Assembly: GCA_964580085.1 (NCBI GenBank)
Contig: CAZOJF010000001.1
Span: 1 to 64,000 of the forward strand
Length of the DNA stretch: 64,000 bases
Direction: 5' to 3'
Origin: CAYUWK01 sp964580085
Lineage (GTDB): Bacteria > Patescibacteriota > Minisyncoccia > Minisyncoccales > CG1-02-41-26
The translations under genes and the position numbers were made by a program. Below, piece by piece: positions 58,376-64,000 of this stretch (the stretch's first letter is position 1; the number at the start of each line of letters is the position of its first letter). The notes beneath the pieces were generated by a model that saw only the letters and a program-made list of their open reading frames with translations, was not told the DNA's origin and did not search any database.

Positions 58376-59709
58376 TATTCCCGATGAGGGATAATTACTG
58401 CACTTTGAGGCAAATATTCTTCGCAATTTGCTGAGCCATAACATTTCTGATAAATAGTTGTTCCCTTTAAATTATCTACGTCTTCTGAAAACTGCTCAAA
58501 GGGTCGACAATATCCTCTAAGAATATATTCCTCTTCGGTATTTAAAACAACTGTGACATTGGCATTAATCGCTAGGGAATTCCAAATTTCTAACCCCGAT
58601 TCTTCTCGAGTAACCCCAGCAACAACGTCAATTAGCTCTTCTGGTGGAGATTCGTTCCCTTTTTGTTTGATTTCATCATAAAATATTACTTCGCCATGCA
58701 TTTTTGCAGTTTTAAAAATGGCAATCGAAGAAATTTTACCTTTTATGTTATCATTATTATTAAAATTTGGCGTAGAAGAAAGCACAAAATCACATTTTCC
58801 TCTATCATCTTTATTGAAATTAGGTTTTTCGAATAAAATTACATAATAAGAACCTAAGCCTGAAGGTTCTGAAGAGAGGTCATCCACAATTCTTAATGAT
58901 TTAATTTCATTATCAAATTCTTCTTTAAAGCTTATTTGACTTGTTTGGATAAATTTTGGACGGGGTGGATTATTAAACTCTTTGTCATATCCTTCTTCTT
59001 TATAAAGATAAACTCCTGGCTCATGCCAGAGTAAAAACATTGAACCCACGTTACTCACGTCTTGTGTTGTGCTTGCCCCTGTATTTTTTATTTCTTCTCT
59101 TGCTTCTCCTTCTAAATTTTTCTCATCATAGATGTACACAGAACATAATTCGTCTTTATCGGGGTTAGCGTAACTAATATCTTCTGGTTTATCGCTTATA
59201 AATTCTATATGGTCAACCTCAAAATATTCAGGGATACTATTGAATATTGGATCACTGTAAGGTATTTTCTCTCCTTCTTTATCTACTAAATATATGCCTG
59301 ATAATGCTTTTACATCCGGGACATTTGGAATAAGTATTCCTTTATTAATAATCCCTATAACGAACCAAGCAGAAAGCAAAAGCATTAGTCCTAATATTGA
59401 TTCCCAAATCCATTTTTTAGCATCGTTCATTGCTTCAGGATTGCCAACCGATGTTACATAGCGGAAACCTCCGTAAATTAAAATCGCAAAAGCAAGAATA
59501 GTTCCTACAATCATAGCAAGGCTGAAAAAGTATACAGCGTATTCTGATATTGTGGTTGAAGTGGTTATTTCTATTCCGTTTATTGGTGGATATTTAACTT
59601 CTAGCCCTCTTTTTTCTACGTCATCAGCAGAAACAAAAAGGTTAAATGAAAAACATAAAAGCAAAATAAAAGATAAGAAAAATAAAAAATTTAATTTGTT
59701 TAATTTCAT
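58375..59709 (-). CDS. VirB2-like pilin-type protein with beta/gamma-crystallin-like C-terminal repeats (copy 1)
   Basis: 444 residues. Signal peptide at 1-28, then GLEVKYPPINGIEITTSTTI, helices at about 57-82 and 102-124, and the loop GGFRYVTSVGNPEAMNDAKK, matching T4SS_pilin/VirB2-like proteins. The C-terminal 270 residues carry at least five crystallin-style units: SVYIYDEKNLEGE, GVYLYKEEGYDKE with NEIKSLRIV, YYVILFEKPNFNKDD with IKGKISSIAIF, and GEVIFYDE onward. Beta/gamma-crystallin domains often bind calcium through N/D-N/D-x-x-S/T-S; here the motif reads GKISS and NEIKS, so calcium binding is uncertain. It is translationally coupled to the next gene. Confidence 0.68.
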   Translation of the reverse strand: MKLNKLNFLFFLSFILLLCFSFNLFVSADDVEKRGLEVKYPPINGIEITTSTTISEYAVYFFSLAMIVGTILAFAILIYGGFRYVTSVGNPEAMNDAKKWIWESILGLMLLLSAWFVIGIINKGILIPNVPDVKALSGIYLVDKEGEKIPYSDPIFNSIPEYFEVDHIEFISDKPEDISYANPDKDELCSVYIYDEKNLEGEAREEIKNTGASTTQDVSNVGSMFLLWHEPGVYLYKEEGYDKEFNNPPRPKFIQTSQISFKEEFDNEIKSLRIVDDLSSEPSGLGSYYVILFEKPNFNKDDRGKCDFVLSSTPNFNNNDNIKGKISSIAIFKTAKMHGEVIFYDEIKQKGNESPPEELIDVVAGVTREESGLEIWNSLAINANVTVVLNTEEEYILRGYCRPFEQFSEDVDNLKGTTIYQKCYGSANCEEYLPQSAVIIPHRE

Positions 59710-59737
59710 AATAACTAATTATTTATTATTTTATAAT

Positions 59738-60658
59738 CTAACTTCCTTCTATGCAGCAAAAGAAATTATACATTAAATCTCCGACTGCTTCCTGGCAGTC
59801 TAAACCGTCTTTGTTTTCCTTACATCTATTTCTTTGCTTTTCTTCTAGCCAATATTCACTATTATATGGGTAGCAAACTTGACTTGGGTCAGGCACAAGC
59901 TTGTCAAAGCATACTTCTTCTGGTTTTGAAATAAATTTATCAAATCCGGGCACAATAAGTAATTCAGCTAAACTTATTTTATCAAGAGCAATCATGCAGC
60001 TTAAAAGAGTAGCTGTTGCTCTCTTGTCTTCTAAAACTCTTGTGTATCCCATTAAGCAATTCTCCAATTTATTTCTAGAATCAGTGAGAGTTAAAATAAG
60101 TTTCCATCTATTTAGGGGTTGATTTTTTTCTACCAAAGGACCTTCAGCATGAGCCAAATCATAAATATTCTCATCAGCCTTTATTATTTTTTTAAGATTA
60201 TTTCTAATTGCTGAAACAAAACCACGAGCTTTAGCCATAAGCTTGTTAAAGTTGTCACACCAACAAACTTTTACACAATTCTCACCGTCTTGATCGCAAT
60301 CTTCTCTACATTCAATTTCACAATTTCCACATTTAAATTCCGTAGACATAGCAGTCAATTTATCGGCATTACTAATAGCGGCTTTAGTGTTTGATACTAT
60401 TATATTAAGGTTTTTGAGTACTTCAGCCCCAAAAAACTCGGAGTAATCTACTAGTTCACCGATAGGTATCTTACCACTTTCAAAGCCGTTTTTTACTTCG
60501 GGGTCAATTAAACATTTATATGTAATTTCTTGGATTAAGTCTTCTTCTTCTTGGGCGATAATATGTCTTTCTGATAAAAACAAAAAACCAAAAGACGTCA
60601 ATACTATCATAGTAGCGATCATAATAAAGTGTATTTTTAGAAATATATTTTTTTTCAT
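59738..60658 (-). CDS. Exported Cys-rich helical protein, IPIG family
   Basis: 306 residues from the ATG at 60658; the ATG at 60679 lies within the upstream gene. Membrane-spanning signal at about 10-29, then KIPIGELVD at 63-71. A helix (GAEVLKNLNIIVSNTKAAIS, then NADKLTAMSTE) leads to the Cys cluster KCGNCEIECREDCDQ through VCWCDN (110-135), after which helices return. Further Cys near the C-terminus (CYPYNSEYW, CKENKDGLDC, FFCCIEGS). The order motif-helix-Cys cluster-helix matches the proteins at 41291 and 44023, although they are more than 15 kb away. Confidence 0.65.
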   Translation of the reverse strand: MKKNIFLKIHFIMIATMIVLTSFGFLFLSERHIIAQEEEDLIQEITYKCLIDPEVKNGFESGKIPIGELVDYSEFFGAEVLKNLNIIVSNTKAAISNADKLTAMSTEFKCGNCEIECREDCDQDGENCVKVCWCDNFNKLMAKARGFVSAIRNNLKKIIKADENIYDLAHAEGPLVEKNQPLNRWKLILTLTDSRNKLENCLMGYTRVLEDKRATATLLSCMIALDKISLAELLIVPGFDKFISKPEEVCFDKLVPDPSQVCYPYNSEYWLEEKQRNRCKENKDGLDCQEAVGDLMYNFFCCIEGS

Positions 60659-60660
60659 AA

Positions 60661-61929
60661 CTATTCTAAAAGTGAACAATAAAAAGTTGCTGGATTTCCA
60701 TCAAAAACAAAATATTCTTTTATGTCTTTTTTACCTGTTGCTTGTACTGTTGCTTGAGTTGTTGTTGCTCCACATAAACGCCATTTATCGTTTAATTCAT
60801 ATTTAATACAAAATTTCTTTTTAGGATCGTCTTCAAATTTCCACTCTATACAATTAAACTCTATGCAATATTTTCTAATATCTACTCCATCGTATTCTTC
60901 TTTCTCAATATTTTTATTCTCTTGCCTAAATTCAAAAAATTTAACTAAATTAAACGGTGTTCCATATCGGCATTTATTTTTTAATATAGATTCCACTTCT
61001 CTTAGTCTGTCTAATTCTTTTTTGTATAGATTCCTCATCTTAGTTATTCTGGTTAACCCTAAGTCTAAATATAAATAATTAGGATCAGTATTTCCATCTC
61101 CATGAAGTAGTTTATCAATTTCTTTTATTTTTGCATCTATTTCACCTCTAGGACATGGGTCAGGACCAGTACAAGGAGCACAAGATTGAGCATTGGTACA
61201 ATCGCATTTACTACAACTACATTGTGCATAAAGTGCAACTAAATCTTCGGCTAAATCTATTAGTTCTTCTATTTTTATCTTTAAAGCTTTATCTAGACGA
61301 GCAACACAATCAAAAAAGTCGTGATCTTTCATCATTTTTACTCCGCCTCCTCCTCCACCACTACCACAACAACATGGACAGCCAGCAGGAGGATCAGTCA
61401 TGTTTCCTTCATCATTATAATTATAGCAGTCTATATTTTTAGCCAAAAGTTGCTCTACTATTGTTCCTACCGGTAGTTCTTGAAATGTTTTTTTATCAAC
61501 GGTTATATTTATTGAAGGAGTTGTTGTACTGTTTCCTGTCAAGTCATTAAAACGTATTTTTAAAATATCAGGATTAATAGCATTTAAAATTAGATAAGAA
61601 CAAAGTGCAATAATCAAACCTAAAATTCCGCTTAAAAGCCAATTTTTCCCCTCATTATGAGCGGTTGGAGAATTGCCGGAAGTCAGAAAGACAAAACCGC
61701 CATAAATTAGGACGGCAAAGGAGGCTAAAGCAACAATAATTAAAGAGACCTGAAAAATATATTTTACATATTCTGGCAGAGTAGCATCGTCGCTTAATCC
61801 CGGTTGCCCTCCAATTGCAGGATAAGTGGTTTCTAACCCTGTATCATCTGCAAAAACAAAAGACAGCGATGAAAAAGAAAAAACGAGGAGCAATAAGAAT
61901 AATATAAATTTAGATTGATTCAATTTCAT
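60661..61929 (-). CDS. VirB2-like pilin-type protein fused to an IPIG/Cys-rich module
   Basis: 422 residues from the ATG at 61929 (in-frame ATG at 61953 rejected: no signal peptide before it). Signal peptide 1-27, ETTYPAIGGQPGLSDDATLP, two helices (about 57-83 and 98-117) with IYGGFVFLTSGNSPTAHNEG: the same T4SS_pilin core as the two genes downstream. It continues with ELPVGTIVEQLL (151-162, the IPIG motif), a CPCCCGSGGGGGG stretch (184-196) and CSCSKCDCTNAQSC (237-250) inside helical segments. It therefore joins the pilin core to the Cys-module family. First gene of the leftward operon. Confidence 0.7.
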   Translation of the reverse strand: MKLNQSKFILFLLLLVFSFSSLSFVFADDTGLETTYPAIGGQPGLSDDATLPEYVKYIFQVSLIIVALASFAVLIYGGFVFLTSGNSPTAHNEGKNWLLSGILGLIIALCSYLILNAINPDILKIRFNDLTGNSTTTPSINITVDKKTFQELPVGTIVEQLLAKNIDCYNYNDEGNMTDPPAGCPCCCGSGGGGGGVKMMKDHDFFDCVARLDKALKIKIEELIDLAEDLVALYAQCSCSKCDCTNAQSCAPCTGPDPCPRGEIDAKIKEIDKLLHGDGNTDPNYLYLDLGLTRITKMRNLYKKELDRLREVESILKNKCRYGTPFNLVKFFEFRQENKNIEKEEYDGVDIRKYCIEFNCIEWKFEDDPKKKFCIKYELNDKWRLCGATTTQATVQATGKKDIKEYFVFDGNPATFYCSLLE

Positions 61930-61953
61930 GTTGTATTTATGATATTTTACCAC

Positions 61954-62227
61954 AATATAAATTTAAATAAAACAAATTGATTTAATAAAAATAAATAAGC
62001 GTTTTAAAACTTAAAAGATAAATTAAAAAATAAACTGAACATAAAAAAGCAAAATTTATTTGCTCTTAACTTGGCTTTTAAACCTTTAAAATATTATTCT
62101 TATTAAATTTCCAAGTAAAATAGAGATAATCTTTTCTAAAAATAATCTTATTTTAGAATTTTAATATCAAATTTTTCAGGGAAAAAGAAAATAAAGTTTT
62201 TAACTAAAAAAGAAGAGAAAATTTAAT
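61954..62227. other. AT-rich intergenic stretch
   Basis: No gene found. It contains a hairpin TTCTAAAA (62134-62141)/TTTTAGAA (62151-62158), perhaps a weak terminator for the gene at 62228, and near 61943 a TAAAAT (minus strand) that could be the -10 box of the operon starting at 61929. Confidence 0.35.
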
Positions 62228-62662
62228 TTATTCTTCAATAGATTCCCTATAAGTATCTTTTTCTGATATATTTTTTGGTTTTTCTTTAATTCTCTCGCTT
62301 TTGTTGATCTTTGATCTAATTATTTTTCCGCTAGGAGATAATTCAGTTTCATATAAAGAACCCAACGCTTTTTTAACGGGATAGAAAATAAATCTATTAA
62401 TTTCTAAAGAAACTTTTTTGGCTATTAAAGGTTCTATATTTATTTCTTTTTCTAAAAAATTCTGTAATTTATCGGGAGACAATAACCCCATTAAACTGTT
62501 TCCAACTAATTTGGCGATTTTAGATCTTTTTTCTTCAATTTTATATTTTTCACAAATATCAGAAATTTTTTCTGCTGTTTCTTCAGAAAGAATAGCTTCT
62601 TTTAGTTTTTCAGGGAGGACTTCAAAAAGCTCTCTGAGTTGTTTTTGATTATACTCTATCAT
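62228..62662 (-). CDS. Helical protein of unknown function
   Basis: 144 residues, no membrane segment or Cys motif (one Cys only). Mostly amphipathic helices in the first 100 residues (LRELFEVLPEKLKEAILSEE, KISDICEKYKIEEKR, KLVGNSLMGLLSPDKLQNFL), then a basic tail. The spacing of helices around LLSPDKLQNFL suggests a small helical adaptor. Stand-alone minus-strand gene between the surface operon and the SPFH gene. I recognise no family. Confidence 0.55.
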   Translation of the reverse strand: MIEYNQKQLRELFEVLPEKLKEAILSEETAEKISDICEKYKIEEKRSKIAKLVGNSLMGLLSPDKLQNFLEKEINIEPLIAKKVSLEINRFIFYPVKKALGSLYETELSPSGKIIRSKINKSERIKEKPKNISEKDTYRESIEE

Positions 62663-62727
62663 ATTTTTTTATTATTATTTAATAATACCACAAAATAAAA
62701 TTAAACAACAAACAATTAAAAATTAAT

Positions 62728-62756
62728 TTGACAAAACCAAAATCTTGTGCTATTAT
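62728..62756 (+). promoter_or_regulatory. Consensus promoter for the SPFH/band 7 gene
   Basis: TTGACA (62728-62733), 17-bp spacer, TATTAT (62751-62756). Predicted start near 62763, giving a 56-nt leader that contains AGGAGGTG at 62805-62812, 6 nt before the ATG. Confidence 0.7.
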
Positions 62757-62818
62757 TCAAGTAGAAAATAAGCAGTAAATTAAAAATAAAAAATAAAGAA
62801 AAATAGGAGGTGTATAGA

Positions 62819-64000
62819 ATGCTTATTTGGTTTTTAGGAGTTATTGGGTGGATCGTAGGTACAATTATGGTTGGTCAGATTGTCTTCTGGGTGGGATTAT
62901 TAATAATATCAATTTTTTCACTTCTTCTCGTCTATTTTAATTTAGCCCCAAGAGATATGTGTTTTACTTTTGTAAAAGAAGGGACGGGGATAATAGTGAT
63001 GAGAGGTGGCAAATTTGATAAAATAATAATCTCTTGGAAAGGATACATTATAGACTCAAATACTGGGAATATAATAAAAGTTCCGAATGCTAGAATAGAG
63101 CTTTTTGGAGGGCTTAAGTTTTATGGAATTTATCCTTTTCAAAAAATAGGACATTATCAGCAAAGATGGTCCCACTTGATTGAAGATGGGACAGTAAAAA
63201 AGCACGATGAAGAGTTATACTATGTCTTACTGAAAACCGATTATTATGTTTTTGAACTGCCTATCACGGATAGCAATTCGGCAGAGGACATCAACGGGGT
63301 ACCTATCTATGTTAAGCTTGTCGTTCCTATAAGGGTTGTTAACCCTTATGAGGCAATTTTCCGTCCTCAGAGATGGTTAGCAGCAATAAGTGGGACAATT
63401 AAACCAGTCCTCAAACGTTTTGTAGCGAAATTTCGCTATAAAGAAGACTTGCTTGATATGCGGGCTGGAAAAGGCATAGAAGATATCCAAAAGGATAAAG
63501 GCATAATCCAAAAGGATAAAGACATAACAGAGAGACAAGCTAATGGGGAAATTATTTCCGAGAATAAAATGGGAGATGATTTGAAAGTTCAGTTCTGGGA
63601 AGAGCTTAAAAAAGTTTTTCCAGAGGGGCAGATCCAAAAAGGAGGACAAGGCAACGAATGCCTTATAATTTATGGGACTTTACTCCAAAAAAAAGGAACA
63701 GACATTTTTGAGATAGATACGTCTGAGGAATACAAAAAAATGGTGACCGCAGAATACGAAGCAACTCAAAAAGCGAAAATGACTGTAATTGAAGGAGAAG
63801 CAAAAGGTAAAGCTACTACTAATAGAATTATAAGTCCTGTTTGGAACATTGCGAAACAACTAGCTGGGATTACAAAGCAAGATAGGAAATTAACTAGAAA
63901 AGAAAAACAGAAAATTTCTTCCTATACACAAGAAGCATGGTCAAATTTCTTAGAAAATAAGTCTATTGAATCTATCAAGCCGACAGATAAAGTTATTGTA
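62819..64000 (+). CDS. SPFH/band 7-like membrane protein, partial at window end
   Basis: The first 394 codons are present and the frame is open at base 64000. Two hydrophobic helices (about residues 2-19 and 22-42) are followed by a beta-rich region with VKEGTGIIVMRGGKFDKIII, then LPITDSNSAEDINGVPIYVK and VVPIRVVNPYEAIF. These match an SPFH/prohibitin domain, where the protein lines lipid domains or regulates proteases. The second half is charged and helical with a short internal repeat (IQKDKGIIQKDKDI) and TVIEGEAKGKATTNRI, typical of the SPFH stalk. It has the best ribosome-binding site in the window. Confidence 0.72.
   Translation, partial: MLIWFLGVIGWIVGTIMVGQIVFWVGLLIISIFSLLLVYFNLAPRDMCFTFVKEGTGIIVMRGGKFDKIIISWKGYIIDSNTGNIIKVPNARIELFGGLKFYGIYPFQKIGHYQQRWSHLIEDGTVKKHDEELYYVLLKTDYYVFELPITDSNSAEDINGVPIYVKLVVPIRVVNPYEAIFRPQRWLAAISGTIKPVLKRFVAKFRYKEDLLDMRAGKGIEDIQKDKGIIQKDKDITERQANGEIISENKMGDDLKVQFWEELKKVFPEGQIQKGGQGNECLIIYGTLLQKKGTDIFEIDTSEEYKKMVTAEYEATQKAKMTVIEGEAKGKATTNRIISPVWNIAKQLAGITKQDRKLTRKEKQKISSYTQEAWSNFLENKSIESIKPTDKVIV

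Noticed and set aside
58376..58444. Longer start for the pilin-like gene at 58444
   Set aside because: The extra residues lie before the signal peptide and within the upstream coding sequence; MKLNKLK at 58375 gives a normal signal peptide.
1..64000. CRISPR arrays, insertion sequences, integrases
   Set aside because: No regularly spaced repeats, transposase or integrase motifs were seen; the only clear mobile element is the intein.
1..64000. UGA or other stop-codon reassignment (as in Gracilibacteria/SR1)
   Set aside because: UGA ends smpB, infC and other genes at the correct family length, so the standard bacterial code holds.
1..64000. tRNA genes in the intergenic gaps
   Set aside because: No cloverleaf with a T-arm consensus was found outside tmRNA.

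Overview
The window looks like a piece of a Patescibacteria/CPR chromosome, most likely Parcubacteria. The evidence is low GC (about one third by eye), small tightly packed genes, the standard code with UGA as stop, and a gene set I associate with that group: a PrgI/VirB4 secretion locus, VirB2-like pilins, a glycyl-tRNA synthetase next to an M16 peptidase, EndoQ, Elp3, and stand-alone CheY-like receivers. Several promoters sit so close to the start codon that their mRNAs should be leaderless or nearly so. A good Shine-Dalgarno sequence is the exception here.

Layout. 0-10.5 kb, minus strand: end of an AI-2E-type permease, M16 peptidase, glyQS, a surface protein, recO, a small unknown gene, ileS, a histidine phosphatase and argS. 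10.5-12.5 kb, plus strand: smpB-ssrA-infC-rpmI-rplT, with tmRNA overlapping the smpB stop and running almost into infC. 12.5-16.1 kb: capA, a Nudix hydrolase, a truncated and frameshifted surface-protein pseudogene, and an AT-rich gap leading to a MerR/excisionase-like regulator. 16.1-25.9 kb, minus strand: a flippase-like protein, endoQ split by a 513-residue LAGLIDADG intein, an amino-acid permease, an EF-Tu-domain-2-like protein, a LOG-like protein, a two-gene AbiEii-type module, a GNAT, glmS and a methyltransferase. The methyltransferase diverges from elp3. 27.5-28.3 kb: a SAM-I-like riboswitch ahead of a small membrane protein. 28.3-37.9 kb: NIF3-like, receivers, murE-like, rpsT, holA and a sensory cluster (histidine kinase, HAMP, PocR, three receivers, a PolA-type 5'-3' exonuclease).

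38.0-44.7 kb, plus strand: a type IV secretion-like operon (PrgI, TraC-like protein, VirB4 ATPase, membrane protein) ending in two exported Cys-rich coiled proteins. 44.7-49.7 kb is the replication-origin neighbourhood: jag-yidC-yidD-rnpA-rpmH going left, dnaA and dnaN going right. 49.7-56.6 kb: a class A PBP, an acidic protein, a nuclease-like protein, YebC, a lamin-tail protein, a free-standing small RNA, a PilB/GspE ATPase and a DHH-like protein; tsaE follows on the plus strand. 57.1-61.9 kb, minus strand: a second exported-protein operon with three VirB2-like pilin-type proteins and one Cys-rich protein. Two of the pilin-like proteins carry C-terminal regions that look like beta/gamma-crystallin Greek keys. 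The last gene is a partial SPFH/band 7 protein with a strong promoter and Shine-Dalgarno.

The most novel-looking signal is the pair of loci at 38.0-44.7 and 57.1-61.9 kb. They share an IPIG-x-x-V motif followed by helical Cys-cluster modules, and together they look like one secretion or surface-fibre system with unusual pilin fusions. Other items worth following are the endoQ intein, the unidentified RNA at 54.15-54.27 kb, the riboswitch ahead of an uncharacterised membrane protein, and the elp3/Trm9-like divergent pair.
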